NCBI RefSeq assembly: GCF_003952725.1 | Contig: NZ_CP032509.1 | Span: 1,140,001-1,204,000 of the forward strand | Reading direction: 5' to 3' | Length of the DNA stretch: 64,000 bases | From: Georhizobium profundi | GTDB lineage: Bacteria > Pseudomonadota > Alphaproteobacteria > Rhizobiales > Rhizobiaceae | Shown here: positions 19,492 to 28,925 of the stretch, piece after piece | Layout: every line of letters begins with the position of its first letter | Position numbering within the stretch: the stretch's first letter is position 1 | Made by a program: the position numbers and the translations under genes | The notes under the pieces: model-generated | What the model was told of the DNA's origin: nothing | The model's input: only the letters and a program-made list of their open reading frames with translations | The model's database searches: none

Positions 19492-21288
19492 CTAGAACGC
19501 CTCGGCGGCCAGTTCCATCATGGAATCCGCACCGGTCTCGATGCGGGCGCGGCGCAGTGCCGTCTCCGGCATGACCTTTTCCATGTAGAACTTTGCCGTA
19601 ATCAGCTTGTTTTCGAGATAGGTCGACTGGCCGTTTGCACCGGCGGCGAGCTTCTCGGATGCGGCTTTCGCCATCTGCGCCCACATGTAGCCGAGCGCGA
19701 CGAGGCCGAAGAGATGCATGTAGTCGGTGGAGCCGGCACCGGCATTGTCCGGCTTCGCCATGGCGTTCTGCATGAACCACATGGTGGAGGCCTGAAGGTC
19801 GCCGAGGCCCTTCTTCAGGTGCTTGGTGAAGAAGGAGAGCTTCTCGTTCTCGCGGTTCTCGGCGCAGAAATCCTCGACCTCCTTGAAGAAGGCCATGACG
19901 GCACGGCCGCCATTGAGGCCGAGCTTGCGGCCGACGAGGTCAAGCGCCTGGATGCCGTTGGCACCTTCATAGATCATGGCGATGCGGGCATCGCGCACGA
20001 ACTGGCTCATGCCCCATTCTTCGATGTAGCCGTGGCCGCCATACATCTGCTGGGCAGCAACCGCGTGATCGAAGCCCTTGTCGGTTAGGACACCCTTGAT
20101 GATCGGGGTCATCAGGCCGAGCACGTCGTCGGCGGCCTGCTTTTCCTTCTCGTCGTCGGAACGGTGTGCGATGTCGGACTTCAGGGCCGTCCAGAGCAGC
20201 AGCGCGCGGCCGGCTTCGTTGAAGGCGCGGATCGTCATCAGCGTGCGGCGCACGTCGGGATGGACGATGATCGGGTCAGCCTTCTTCTCGGGCGCCTTGG
20301 CACCGGACAGGGCGCGGCCCTGGATGCGCTCGCGGGCGTAGTTGGCCGCATTCTGGTAGGCGACTTCGGCGATCGCGTGACCCTGCAGGCCGACAGCAAG
20401 ACGGGCTTCGTTCATCATCACGAACATGGCGTTCAGGCCACGATTCTCGGTGCCGACCAGGTAACCTTCCGCTTCGTCATAGTTCATGACGCAGGTTGCG
20501 TTGCCGTGGATGCCCATCTTTTCTTCGATGGAGCCGCAGGAGACGCCGTTCTTCTCGCCCGGAGCGCCGCCGCCATCCAGCTTGAACTTCGGCACGATGA
20601 AGAGCGAGATGCCCTTGGTGCCTTCCGGCGCGCCTTCGATGCGGGCGAGCACCAAATGGACGATGTTCTCGGCCATGTCGTGATCGCCGGCTGAGATGAA
20701 GATCTTCTGACCGGAAATCTTGTACGAGCCGTCGCCATTCGGCACGGCCTTGGTGCGCAGCAGGCCAAGATCGGTGCCGCAATGGGGCTCCGTCAGGTTC
20801 ATGGTGCCGGTCCAGGTGCCGTCGATCATCTTCGGCAGATAGGCCTGCTTCTGCTCGTCCGAGCCGTGGACCTGGATCGCGGCAATCGCGCCCTGGGTCA
20901 GGCCGGGGTACATCATCAGTGCCATGTTCGCCGACGACATGAACTCGCCTACGGCGGTGTGCAGCGCGTAGGGCAGGCCCTGGCCGCCATATTCCGGATC
21001 TGCGGCGAGGCCGAGCCAGCCGCCTTCGCGGTATTGCTCGAAGGCCTGCTTGAAGCCTGTCGGCGTCTTCACCTGGCCGTCCGCCAGGCGCTCGCAGCCT
21101 TCGCGGTCACCGACCTGGTTCAGCGGAAACAGGACCTCTTCGGCGAACTTTCCGCCTTCCTGGAGCACGGCCTCGACGATGTCGGACGATGCCTCGGAAA
21201 ACCCGGCGAGATTGTTGTACCGCTCGAAGCCCAGCACATCGTTCAGGATGAACAGGGTATCGTCGACCGGGGCCTTGTACACGGGCAT
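19492..21288 (-). CDS. Acyl-CoA dehydrogenase with extra C-terminal domain (DmdC/AidB-like size class)
   Basis: 598-residue FAD acyl-CoA dehydrogenase of the larger class with an added C-terminal domain. Core motifs are [38 protein letters not shown] and [15 protein letters not shown], the last holding the catalytic glutamate. The C-terminal 150 residues after GRKLGLNGG are mostly helical. Relatives include DmdC (methylthiopropionyl-CoA) and general long-chain enzymes; the substrate is not fixed by sequence. It is the first gene of the operon and starts at 21288 behind GAGGAGGC. A large palindromic operator lies 60 bases upstream. Confidence 0.92.
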   Translation of the reverse strand: MPVYKAPVDDTLFILNDVLGFERYNNLAGFSEASSDIVEAVLQEGGKFAEEVLFPLNQVGDREGCERLADGQVKTPTGFKQAFEQYREGGWLGLAADPEYGGQGLPYALHTAVGEFMSSANMALMMYPGLTQGAIAAIQVHGSDEQKQAYLPKMIDGTWTGTMNLTEPHCGTDLGLLRTKAVPNGDGSYKISGQKIFISAGDHDMAENIVHLVLARIEGAPEGTKGISLFIVPKFKLDGGGAPGEKNGVSCGSIEEKMGIHGNATCVMNYDEAEGYLVGTENRGLNAMFVMMNEARLAVGLQGHAIAEVAYQNAANYARERIQGRALSGAKAPEKKADPIIVHPDVRRTLMTIRAFNEAGRALLLWTALKSDIAHRSDDEKEKQAADDVLGLMTPIIKGVLTDKGFDHAVAAQQMYGGHGYIEEWGMSQFVRDARIAMIYEGANGIQALDLVGRKLGLNGGRAVMAFFKEVEDFCAENRENEKLSFFTKHLKKGLGDLQASTMWFMQNAMAKPDNAGAGSTDYMHLFGLVALGYMWAQMAKAASEKLAAGANGQSTYLENKLITAKFYMEKVMPETALRRARIETGADSMMELAAEAF

Positions 21289-21342
21289 GAATGCCTCCTC
21301 ATTGAAGCGCGAATACAGCGGGAGCGTTTGGTTGGAGACGCC

Positions 21343-21378
21343 ATAGCAAAAATTGACGTTTGCGTAAACGTCAATTTT
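21343..21378 (-). promoter_or_regulatory. Palindromic operator and long-spacer promoter of the beta-oxidation operon
   Basis: Thirteen-base arms AAAATTGACGTTT (21349-21361) and AAACGTCAATTTT (21366-21378) form a perfect inverted repeat around GCGT. On the minus strand the first arm supplies a TTGACG -35 box (21374-21369). A weak -10, TGCTAT (21348-21343), follows after 20 bases, the long spacing typical of MerR-controlled promoters. The site resembles LiuR-type operators of fatty and branched-chain acid regulons. The MerR gene lies next to it. Confidence 0.8.
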
Positions 21379-21409
21379 ATCGCGCAGGCGTGCATATGTG
21401 TCGATCGAT

Positions 21410-21874
21410 TCACGTCGACGACGACAGCATCTCGCGCACGACGGCCATCGTCTGTTCCAGTTCGCGGATGGCCGTATCGATCTCCATGCGCTGATCCTTC
21501 AGGCGTTGCAGCTGCTCACCGCCCTTGTCCAGCGCGACTTTCAGCTGCGTCTTGTTGCGGCCTTCCGGATCGTAAAGCTCGATCATCCGCCGCACTTCTT
21601 CCAGCGAGAAGCCGAGACGCTTGCCGAGCAGAATGAGTTTCAGCCTTGCACGATCCCGGCGCGAATAGAGCCGTGTCACGCCGATGCGGCGCGGTTGCAG
21701 AAGATCCTTGTCCTCATAGAAACGAAGGGTCCTCAGCGTCACGCCGAACTCGGCGGCGAGATCGCCAATGCGAAACAGCTGGTCTTCCGGCCCGAACGCT
21801 CCGTCGTCGGTCTCCGCAGCGTGGCTTGCGATGCGGTCGATCTCGTCGATCGGGGCTTGCTGGCGACTACGCAA
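21410..21874 (-). CDS. MerR-family transcriptional regulator of the beta-oxidation operon
   Basis: 154-residue regulator. After a 30-residue tail the winged helix-turn-helix reads [30 protein letters not shown], given here as positions 34-63, and is followed by a long dimerisation coiled coil ([19 protein letters not shown]). The short C-terminus lacks metal-binding cysteines, so the signal is probably an acyl-CoA rather than a metal, as for LiuR/PsrA-type control of degradation genes. A TTG start at 21874 has GGAG six bases upstream. It is transcribed towards the operator and operon it probably controls. Confidence 0.88.
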   Translation of the reverse strand: MRSRQQAPIDEIDRIASHAAETDDGAFGPEDQLFRIGDLAAEFGVTLRTLRFYEDKDLLQPRRIGVTRLYSRRDRARLKLILLGKRLGFSLEEVRRMIELYDPEGRNKTQLKVALDKGGEQLQRLKDQRMEIDTAIRELEQTMAVVREMLSSST

Positions 21875-22214
21875 GCTTCACTCCATTTTCAACCATTAAG
21901 AGAAACCAAAAAGTACACTACTCTGAATTGTATTGATTTCGGAAACACCGTTCCTGCGACGCCCGATGATACAAGCGCAGCCGGCAAGGTCCATGTCTAT
22001 TTCCTGTGCTGGATGTGGGGCGAGATCCAAAAGCTTAACGGCTTGTTTACCACGTTTGGTGGATTGTGCGGCAACTAGAGGTGAATCCCGACAACAGTAT
22101 TGCGTCTCTTCGGATTGCCTGACGCGCTTCCGGTAGCTTCCGTCCGCATCGATGTGCGGGCACCAGCATCCGGCGGCAAAACCCGGCTTCACCGCGATGG
22201 TGAGGCGAACCGAG
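21875..22214. other. Intergenic region between merR and podJ
   Basis: This 340-base divergent region should hold the merR and podJ promoters, but no convincing -35/-10 pair stands out. It is richer in A/T near 21890-21950. It contains one small cysteine-rich frame, listed separately, and no repeat or RNA gene that I can recognise. Confidence 0.5.
21993..22136 (+). CDS. Possible 47-residue cysteine-rich protein
   Basis: A short frame starting MSISCAGCGARSKSLTACL, with AAGG four bases before the ATG. It has six cysteines, including CAGC and, near the end, YCVSSDC, a spacing that could bind zinc. It is basic. No family is recognised. It lies 78 bases before podJ on the same strand, so it could also be a leader peptide or a chance frame. 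Weak ribosome spacing and lack of comparison keep confidence low. Confidence 0.3.
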   Translation: MSISCAGCGARSKSLTACLPRLVDCAATRGESRQQYCVSSDCLTRFR

Positions 22215-25200
22215 ATGAGCTTCGCAATGAACGATACCTCACGCGATACCCGCAGCCAGTCGCAAGGATCCTCGCCTTTCGATGCGTTGAATAAGACGCT
22301 CGAAGCGCTCGAGAGCCGCTTGGACGGGATCATGGCATCGAAAAGCCAGCGTGCTCCAGGTACTTCGACGCCAAGTGTACCGCGCGTCGAACCGGCCAGC
22401 GTCCCCGAGACGCGTGCCGCCGCGGCCCAGAACGATGCGGTCGCCCAGATCAAGGAGCGCCAGCGCCGCCTCGACGCTTTCCGCTCCAAAGCCGCCGAAC
22501 GTCGTGAAGCTCTCGTTGCCAAGCCAGCGGTCGAGCCCGTCGCAGCAGCCGACATGGTGCAGACGGGCGGCGCCCGGATGGAAAGCCTGCTCGACACGTT
22601 CGGGAAAAACCTGCGCGACGAGATGCGTCGCGATCTGGGAGAAGACGTCGCACGCCATCTCGGCTCGCTGCGCGGCGACCTCATGCATCTGAAGACGCTC
22701 GATCAACTGGAAAGCCTGCCTTCCGAGCTCCATGCGGGGCTGGTTTCTATCGAACAGAAGCTCACCGCGCTCAGCGAAAGCGATGGTGGCGATGCGCTGG
22801 TCGAACTGCGCGCCGAAGTGCGCGGCATCTCCGCCATCGTCGATGGTCTCGCCAAGGATGAGACCGTGCGTGGGCTGGACAATCGCTGGAGCGAGATCTG
22901 CGACCTGATCAGCGAGATCGATCCAGCCACCATGCGCGACGAGATCGCCGTCATGGTCAAGCGGCTCGACGAGATGCAGGTGCTGATGACCAGCCTGCCC
23001 GACGGCGACTGGACCCGTCAGATCGGCGCCGAAATGCGCACGATCGCCGGTTCCGTCGAGATGATCGCCGGGCAAGGCTCGGACATGGAAGGCGTCGGCC
23101 GGGAACTCGACCGCGTGAATTTGCGGCTGGACGAGATTTCTCAGGCGATCCTCACGGTTTCCGACAAGGCCGACACGGCAATCGACAATGCCCGGCTGGA
23201 GCGCATCGAAGCGCTTCTGACCGACCTTGGGTCTCAGGACGAAGCTGTCGCCGGTGGCATCGCTGCTGCTTTGACGCCGCATCTTGCGCTTCTAGCCGAC
23301 CAGATCGAACGGCTGGGCGAGGGCGGCACGGACAGCGCGGTGCTGAGCCGCCTCGATGCGCTGTCACATCAGGTGGCCGCGCTTTCCAGTGGTGGCAACC
23401 AGGAGCCGTCGCAGGCGGTGGTGGAACATCTGGAGCATATCTCCGAGCAGATCGAGACCCTGACGGTCGCTCAGGCAAGCGTCGACTTCGACCGGCTGGA
23501 AGCCCTGGTCGATCGTGCCGAGGCGCGCCTATCGGATCCGCTGCCCGTCGCCGGACTGGAAAGTCTCCACCGGCAACTGGACGAGATCACGAGCCGTCTC
23601 GATCGCGGCACGGCGACCTCGGCTCCGGCAAGCGACGATGCGATGCGCTCGCTCGAAGCACAAATTCTCACCCTCTCGGAGCATCTTTCTGATCGCTCCG
23701 GCCTTGCCGGCCTGGAGCCGCGTCTGGCCGCGATCGAAACGCATCTGACGCATGGCCGCCAGGATGTGATCGAAGCTGCGAGCCGTGCTGCCGAGCAGGC
23801 CGTTGCCGCCTTCCTCGAAAGCGGTGCAGACGATTATGAGGGCGGCGCCGAGGATCTGTCGGCGGTGACCGGTCTGGCGGAAGATCTGCGGGCGCTCGAA
23901 AAGCTCACCCGGATGAGCAACGACCGCAGCGCGCGCGCCTTCGATGCGGTGCACGACACGCTAATGAAGATCGCGGAGCGCCTCGAGAGCCTCGATCGCG
24001 GACTAAATGTCTCGCGCGAGATGCCTGTTGCCGCCTCAGCCCTGGCAGCGCCGGCCTTCGCCGAGCCCGCCATTTCCGTGGGGGCCGCTGCTGCCCCGGA
24101 CCTCGAAAAGCAGGAGCCGCTGTCAGCCAAGGCCGCCAATGTGGTCAAGGCCGACCAGACAGCGCTTGGCAAGACTGTCAGCACCGCCGCCGTCATGGCA
24201 GCCGCAACCGCTTCTGCCGCATCGGCCTCGGCCACTGACACGCAGGCGCCGCGCTCGCTGATCGGCCGCATTGCCGAGAAGGTCCGTCCGCGCCGCCAGG
24301 CTGCCGCACCTGAGGCAGCGCCGGCGATCGAGCCCGAAAGCACGCCTGCCGTTGCCCGCGAGACCGTCGAGCCGACCCCGCCCATCGATCCCAGCCAGCA
24401 GATCGATGCGGGGATCGCCAACGAACCGCTCGAGCCCGGCTCCGGTACGCCGGACCTCAATCGTATCCTCCAGCGGGTGCGCGATCAGCAGACGAGCGGG
24501 TCGCGTGTCGGCAACAGTGTCTACAGCGAGGACGACCGCGCCGATTTCATCGCCGCCGCCCGCCGCGCCGCCCAGGCCGCAGCTGCCGATGTCGAAAATT
24601 CCGGCCGCAAACAGTCGGCTGGCAAGGGCGACGACAAACGCACTGACGGCGGGTCCTCCCGTCGCCGGCCGATCCTCATCGCTGTCGGCGCCATCCTGCT
24701 TGCCGTCATGTCCTATCCGCTCATCTCCGACATGATGGGTGGCGGCTCTCGCCAGGCTGACGCGCCTGTCGCGGTCCAATCCGTCACGCCAGCCGAGACG
24801 GATAGCGCTGCCGTCTCCTCGGGCGACGACGCTGCACCTGAGATTGCCGCCGAAACCGCTGCGCCTGTTCAGGCGCCGGTCGCCGAGGCACCGACCGTCG
24901 CTGAGCCGTCGCCGGTCCGCCCGACCGGTCTTTCACAGCAGGCTTTCGCGCCGTCTGTGGATGACGAGGCGTCCATGACGACGTCGAGCCTCGATCGTGA
25001 CACCGCCGCGCCGGTTTCATCGTCCAGCCTCGAATCCTCTTCTGCCGGCGCCGATGAGCCCGTCGTGACCGAGGGTGCGACCGCGCCGACCACTGAGGCC
25101 CCTGGCGCAGGTTCGCCGGCTGAAGTGACGCCGGCAATGGCAACGCAGACCGATCCGGCCGAACGCTCGGCCCGCATCGCTGCTCTGCCGGACAGTGTTG

Positions 25201-26042
25201 GCACGGCCGCATTGCTCGCCGCTGCCGAAGCCGGCGAGGGCCGGGCGCTGTTCGAAATCGCGTCCCGCTACATGGAAGGTCGCGGCGTCGAAGAGAACGT
25301 CGACCAGGCAGCGCAGTGGTATCTCGACGCTGCACGGCAGGGGCTTGCTCCGGCGCAGTACCGCATCGGCAATTTCTACGAGCGCGGAACGGGCGTCGAG
25401 CGCGATCCGGTCGAGGCGGAGCGCTGGTACCGCGAAGCAGCACTCGGCGGCAATGTCAGCGCCATGCACAATCTCGCGGTGCTGCATGCATCCGGCGGTG
25501 TCGATGGCAATTCGGATTTCGACGAGGCTGCACGCTGGTTTGCGATGGCTGCGGAACACGGCGTTTCGGACAGTCAGTTCAACCTGGCAGTGCTCTATGC
25601 CCGCGGAAGCGGCGTCGAGCAGGATCTCGGCCAGTCCTACAAGTGGTTTGCGATCGCAGCCGACCAAGGCGATGCAGACGCGGCCAACAAGCGCGACGAG
25701 GTGGCCAATGCTATGAGCCCGGAAGCGCTGGAGCGCGCCCGTGCCGAAGTCGAGCTTTGGGAGCCGCAAGCCGTCGATCCGGCTGCAAATTCCGTCGAGC
25801 TGCCGGAAGAGTGGGGCGTGTCGCAGACCCGCACCGCAACCATCGATATGGCCGATGCGGTGCGCAACATCCAGCGCATCCTGAACGACCGCGGCTTCGA
25901 TGCCGGCACGCCAGACGGTGTGATCGGCGCAAAGACGACGGCAGCGATCCGCGCATTCCAGGAAGCCAACGAACTTGAGCCGACTGGCCGCATCGACGCA
26001 CCGCTGGTCGAAGCCTTGCTCGCGCAGACGAACGCCGGCTGA
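22215..26042 (+). CDS. podJ: PodJ-like polar organising protein (coiled coil, TM, Sel1 repeats, peptidoglycan-binding domain)
   Basis: About 1275 residues from the ATG at 22215 (MSFAMNDTSRD). The first 600 residues are helical, with many heptad stretches (LEQKLTAL and LDEISQAIL types). An Ala/Pro-rich region follows, then one membrane helix near residue 820 (ILIAVGAILLAVMSYPLI), placing the rest in the periplasm. Sel1 repeats (GEGRALFEIASRYMEGRGVE and three or four more, about 995-1160) precede a C-terminal peptidoglycan-binding domain (RILNDRGFDAGTPDGVIG, about 1215-1270). This order matches PodJ of Caulobacter and rhizobia, which marks the old pole and affects division and polar growth. The symbol is by architecture. 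Confidence 0.82.
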   Translation: MSFAMNDTSRDTRSQSQGSSPFDALNKTLEALESRLDGIMASKSQRAPGTSTPSVPRVEPASVPETRAAAAQNDAVAQIKERQRRLDAFRSKAAERREALVAKPAVEPVAAADMVQTGGARMESLLDTFGKNLRDEMRRDLGEDVARHLGSLRGDLMHLKTLDQLESLPSELHAGLVSIEQKLTALSESDGGDALVELRAEVRGISAIVDGLAKDETVRGLDNRWSEICDLISEIDPATMRDEIAVMVKRLDEMQVLMTSLPDGDWTRQIGAEMRTIAGSVEMIAGQGSDMEGVGRELDRVNLRLDEISQAILTVSDKADTAIDNARLERIEALLTDLGSQDEAVAGGIAAALTPHLALLADQIERLGEGGTDSAVLSRLDALSHQVAALSSGGNQEPSQAVVEHLEHISEQIETLTVAQASVDFDRLEALVDRAEARLSDPLPVAGLESLHRQLDEITSRLDRGTATSAPASDDAMRSLEAQILTLSEHLSDRSGLAGLEPRLAAIETHLTHGRQDVIEAASRAAEQAVAAFLESGADDYEGGAEDLSAVTGLAEDLRALEKLTRMSNDRSARAFDAVHDTLMKIAERLESLDRGLNVSREMPVAASALAAPAFAEPAISVGAAAAPDLEKQEPLSAKAANVVKADQTALGKTVSTAAVMAAATASAASASATDTQAPRSLIGRIAEKVRPRRQAAAPEAAPAIEPESTPAVARETVEPTPPIDPSQQIDAGIANEPLEPGSGTPDLNRILQRVRDQQTSGSRVGNSVYSEDDRADFIAAARRAAQAAAADVENSGRKQSAGKGDDKRTDGGSSRRRPILIAVGAILLAVMSYPLISDMMGGGSRQADAPVAVQSVTPAETDSAAVSSGDDAAPEIAAETAAPVQAPVAEAPTVAEPSPVRPTGLSQQAFAPSVDDEASMTTSSLDRDTAAPVSSSSLESSSAGADEPVVTEGATAPTTEAPGAGSPAEVTPAMATQTDPAERSARIAALPDSVGTAALLAAAEAGEGRALFEIASRYMEGRGVEENVDQAAQWYLDAARQGLAPAQYRIGNFYERGTGVERDPVEAERWYREAALGGNVSAMHNLAVLHASGGVDGNSDFDEAARWFAMAAEHGVSDSQFNLAVLYARGSGVEQDLGQSYKWFAIAADQGDADAANKRDEVANAMSPEALERARAEVELWEPQAVDPAANSVELPEEWGVSQTRTATIDMADAVRNIQRILNDRGFDAGTPDGVIGAKTTAAIRAFQEANELEPTGRIDAPLVEALLAQTNAG

Positions 26043-26381
26043 GCCGTCACCTCAAGCCTTCAATTCGCGGGCGCCCTGAATTGACAGGGCGTCCCGAAAC
26101 GCGCAGATGATCATCCCACAACCGGTCGCGGTTGGGCATCGGGCATTGCGCCCGGTTTCGTCTTAACGGCGAATAAACCCTGTGCTGCCAACATCCCGTT
26201 CAACGTTGCGCAATTGCACTGTTGGCGGGACTTCGGCGTTCGGCCGGCGCCTTGAGCAGTTCGCTTCATCAAAGCGGTCCGCTGCTCCAGGTCTGTGACA
26301 TACCGCGTTTCCGAACGGTGAACCGGTTCGCATTTCACCTGGAAACGCCCGAGAACCGTGCGGAGCGCTCAGGGGCAAGAC
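26043..26381. other. Intergenic region between podJ and the TauE/SafE gene
   Basis: Just over 300 bases without a supported gene. It contains a dispersed palindrome (26305-26348, listed separately). Near 26075-26095 the arms CGCCCTGAATTGACAGGGCG form a short hairpin that could end podJ transcription, though no T-tract follows. Nothing else is recognised. Confidence 0.5.
26305..26348. repeat. Dispersed palindromic element, copy B
   Basis: Outer arms GCGTTTCC and GGAAACGC and inner arms GGTGAA and TTCACC, as in copies at 4698 and 28108; the loop differs (CCGGTTCGCA). It ends 33 bases before the TauE/SafE start and may lie in its leader. Confidence 0.85.
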
Positions 26382-27308
26382 GTGACCATCTACCTGCCGA
26401 TCGCAGAATTATCGGTCAACATCTTCGTCATTCTCGGCATGGGTGCGGCGGTCGGATTCCTGTCGGGCATGTTCGGCATCGGCGGCGGTTTTCTCATCAC
26501 GCCGCTTCTCATCTTCTACAACATCCCGCCTGCAGTCGCCGTCGCCACCGGCGCAAACCAAGTCGTCGCCTCGTCCTTCTCCGGCTCGCTCTGGCATTTC
26601 AAGCGCGGCTCTCTCGATATCAAGCTCGGGGTGGTGCTGCTCATCGGCGGCATTGCGGGGGCGGCGCTCGGCATCTGGATCTTTACGCTTTTGCGGCGGC
26701 TCGGTCAGCTCGATCTCATCGTTTCGCTGATGTATGTGCTGTTTCTCTCCATCGTCGGCGGACTGATGCTGTGGGAAAGCATCAATTCGATGCGCCGCGC
26801 CGCGCGCAAGGAGACGGTCGCGCTGCGCAAGCCCGGCCAGCACATCTGGGTGCACCGGCTGCCGATGAAGATGCGCTTCAAGAAATCGAAGCTCTATCTC
26901 AGCGTCATCCCGGTCATCGCGCTCGGCTTCGCCATCGGCATTCTGACGTCGGTGATGGGCGTGGGTGGCGGGTTCATCATGGTCCCGGCGATGATCTACC
27001 TCCTGCGTATCCCAACCAACGTCGTTATCGGGACATCGCTCTTCCAGATCATCTTCGTCACGGCCTTCACCACCATCATGCAGGCGACGACGAACTACTC
27101 GGTCGATATCGTTCTTGCTTTCCTGCTCATGGTCGCCGGCGTCATCGGCGCGCAATATGGCGTACGGGTCGGGCAGAAACTGCGCGGCGAGCAGCTTCGG
27201 GCGCTGCTTGCGCTTCTCGTGCTCGCCGTCGGCATGCGCCTCGGGCTCGATCTCCTGCTGCCGCCGGATGAAGTCTATTCGGTGATCATCGAAGGAGCGG
27301 CGTTCTGA
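26382..27308 (+). CDS. TauE/SafE-family anion permease
   Basis: About 308 residues with eight hydrophobic segments in two repeated halves. Each half begins with the family glycine motif: GFLSGMFGIGGGFLITPLLI (about 20-40) and GILTSVMGVGGGFIMVPAMI (about 190-210). A cytoplasmic basic loop (RRAARKETVALRKPGQ) separates them. Family members export or take up sulfite, sulfonates or related organic anions; the substrate here is unknown. Two GTG starts are possible (26358 and 26382); the second has AGGGG at a better distance. The next gene starts one base after the stop, so they form a pair. Confidence 0.88.
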   Translation: MTIYLPIAELSVNIFVILGMGAAVGFLSGMFGIGGGFLITPLLIFYNIPPAVAVATGANQVVASSFSGSLWHFKRGSLDIKLGVVLLIGGIAGAALGIWIFTLLRRLGQLDLIVSLMYVLFLSIVGGLMLWESINSMRRAARKETVALRKPGQHIWVHRLPMKMRFKKSKLYLSVIPVIALGFAIGILTSVMGVGGGFIMVPAMIYLLRIPTNVVIGTSLFQIIFVTAFTTIMQATTNYSVDIVLAFLLMVAGVIGAQYGVRVGQKLRGEQLRALLALLVLAVGMRLGLDLLLPPDEVYSVIIEGAAF

Positions 27309-27309
27309 C

Positions 27310-28095
27310 ATGAGGCCGTTCGCAGCACTTTTCGGCATCCTCCTCTGCCTGCTGGCAGGGTCAGCGCTCGCCCAGCAACGAGAGCCCACCGAGCGCCTCG
27401 ATATCGGCGTCTCGACGAACGAAATCGCGATCACATCCGATTTCACGGGGGCCGACATCACGGTGTTCGGGGCGCTCGACAGTGCCGATCCGTTTCTCCT
27501 GGAGCTCGGCGAGTACGACATCGTCGTGGCGCTGGTCGGCCCGCAGCGCCAGACGACCGTCTGGCGCAAGGAAAGGGTGCTCGGCATCTGGGTCAACCGT
27601 CGATCGATGGAATTCGAGCCCGTCGCGGCTTCCTATTCGCTGTCAAGCACGCGGCCGGTGGAGCGAATCACCGGGTCGATCGTGCTCGATCGCTACGAGA
27701 TCGGGTCCAACAACATCCGGCTGGTGCCGACAGGCGCCATTGGCGATGGCAGCAATATCGCAGTGTTTCGCGATGCGCTTCGGCGACTGAAGCAGACGAG
27801 CGGGCTTTATGAAGCCGCGCCGCACGGCGTCGATTTCGTCAGCTCGAGCCTGTTTCGGGCCTCGATTCGCCTGCCGGCCAACGTGCCGCTCGGAGAGCAC
27901 ACGATCCGGGCCTATCTGTTCAAGAGCGGCAATTTCGTAATGGAGCGGGATCTGCCGCTGCGGGTCGTGAAAACCGGCCTGGAGCAGTTCATCTATTCGG
28001 CGGCCTACGAGGATTCGCTGCTTTACGGCATCGTCTGCGTGGTGCTCGCCATGCTGACCGGCTGGGTCGGCAGCGTGATCTTCCGCAAGAACTGA
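27310..28095 (+). CDS. TIGR02186-family membrane-anchored periplasmic protein
   Basis: 261 residues. A signal peptide (LFGILLCLLAGSALA-QQ) is followed by a long periplasmic beta-rich domain with conserved ERLDIGVSTNEIAITSDFTG and VWRKERVLGIWVNRRSM. It ends in a C-terminal membrane helix (LLYGIVCVVLAMLTGWVGSV). The family is found next to TauE/SafE permeases in alphaproteobacteria, exactly as here with one base between the genes, so it is probably an accessory subunit of the permease. No biochemical role is known to me. Confidence 0.85.
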   Translation: MRPFAALFGILLCLLAGSALAQQREPTERLDIGVSTNEIAITSDFTGADITVFGALDSADPFLLELGEYDIVVALVGPQRQTTVWRKERVLGIWVNRRSMEFEPVAASYSLSSTRPVERITGSIVLDRYEIGSNNIRLVPTGAIGDGSNIAVFRDALRRLKQTSGLYEAAPHGVDFVSSSLFRASIRLPANVPLGEHTIRAYLFKSGNFVMERDLPLRVVKTGLEQFIYSAAYEDSLLYGIVCVVLAMLTGWVGSVIFRKN

Positions 28096-28107
28096 GTCTG
28101 ATACGTC

Positions 28108-28151
28108 GCGTTTCCGAACGGTGAAGCGGCATCCACTTCACCTGGAAGCGC
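28108..28151. repeat. Dispersed palindromic element, copy C
   Basis: Same layout as copies A and B: GCGTTTCC...GGTGAA...TTCACC...GGAAGCGC, with one changed base in the last arm. It lies between the convergent ends of the TIGR02186 gene and pdeM, and may act as a shared terminator. Confidence 0.82.
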
Positions 28152-28157
28152 TTATGC

Positions 28158-28895
28158 CTAGCCGATCAGATTGGCGAAGCGCACCGAATAGAGCCGCTCG
28201 CGGCCGAGCAGATGTGCCGACAGCGTCGCGCGGTCGAAGAGGCCCTGCATGGCGCGATGGCGCAGATCCAGCCCGCCGGTGGTCACGCCGAATGCCGGCA
28301 TGACGAGGCGGGTGCCGTCGGAGGCAAAACACGGGCGGCGCACCGCACGACCACGCCGAACGACGCGGGCGGATGGATGCAGATGGCCGGCGACCTCGCC
28401 CCGGCAGTCGGCGCGCCGTGCGGTCGGTTCGTGGCGAAAGCACAAGCCATCCACATAAAGCGCGTCCGTCGCTTCGCCCGGCAGGTTCGCCGGCCGCTCC
28501 GGATCGTGATTGCCGGAAATCCAGAACCACTGCCGACCCGCCATGGCGTGACGTAGCCGCTCCTCATAGATCGCCGGCATATGGGCCGCTCCGATCCGGT
28601 CGTGGAAACTGTCGCCGAGGCTGATCACGGCTTTCGGCTCGTAGCGCCGGATCGCCGCTTCCAGGAGATCGAGGGTCGCGGCCGTATCGTAGGGCGGCAG
28701 CATCATGCCACGTCTTGCAAAGGCGGCACCTTTTTCCAGATGCAGATCGCTGACGATCAGCGTGCCGCTTCGTTCCAGATAGGCCACGCCAAGCGCATCG
28801 CAAACGACTTCGACGCCCGCGATCTCGATGGCGATCGTGCGGCCGGGCATGTCAGTTTCGGCGGAGGAAAGCCGCAGGGCGGCATGGTGGTTCAT
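28158..28895 (-). CDS. pdeM: Ligase-associated DNA damage response endonuclease PdeM
   Basis: 245-residue calcineurin-like metallophosphoesterase. The five metal-binding motifs are present: SDLHLEKG (about residue 49), LGDSFHDR, SGNHDPE, FRHEP and GHLHPSA. This is the nuclease partner of the ligase-associated Lhr helicase in a bacterial DNA-repair cluster; the ligase and exonuclease genes lie a few kilobases away on the other strand. An alternative start at 28850 (MPGRTIAIEIAG) is possible; neither has a clear ribosome site. It follows the helicase by 30 bases and is probably in its operon. Confidence 0.92.
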   Translation of the reverse strand: MNHHAALRLSSAETDMPGRTIAIEIAGVEVVCDALGVAYLERSGTLIVSDLHLEKGAAFARRGMMLPPYDTAATLDLLEAAIRRYEPKAVISLGDSFHDRIGAAHMPAIYEERLRHAMAGRQWFWISGNHDPERPANLPGEATDALYVDGLCFRHEPTARRADCRGEVAGHLHPSARVVRRGRAVRRPCFASDGTRLVMPAFGVTTGGLDLRHRAMQGLFDRATLSAHLLGRERLYSVRFANLIG

Positions 28896-28925
28896 GGCGG
28901 GGTCTGATCGTTCTCGGCTTGTTCG

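Noticed and set aside
18241..20088. 615-codon plus-strand frame antisense to both acyl-CoA dehydrogenases
   Set aside because: The same high-GC mirror effect; the opposite strand encodes well-conserved enzymes.
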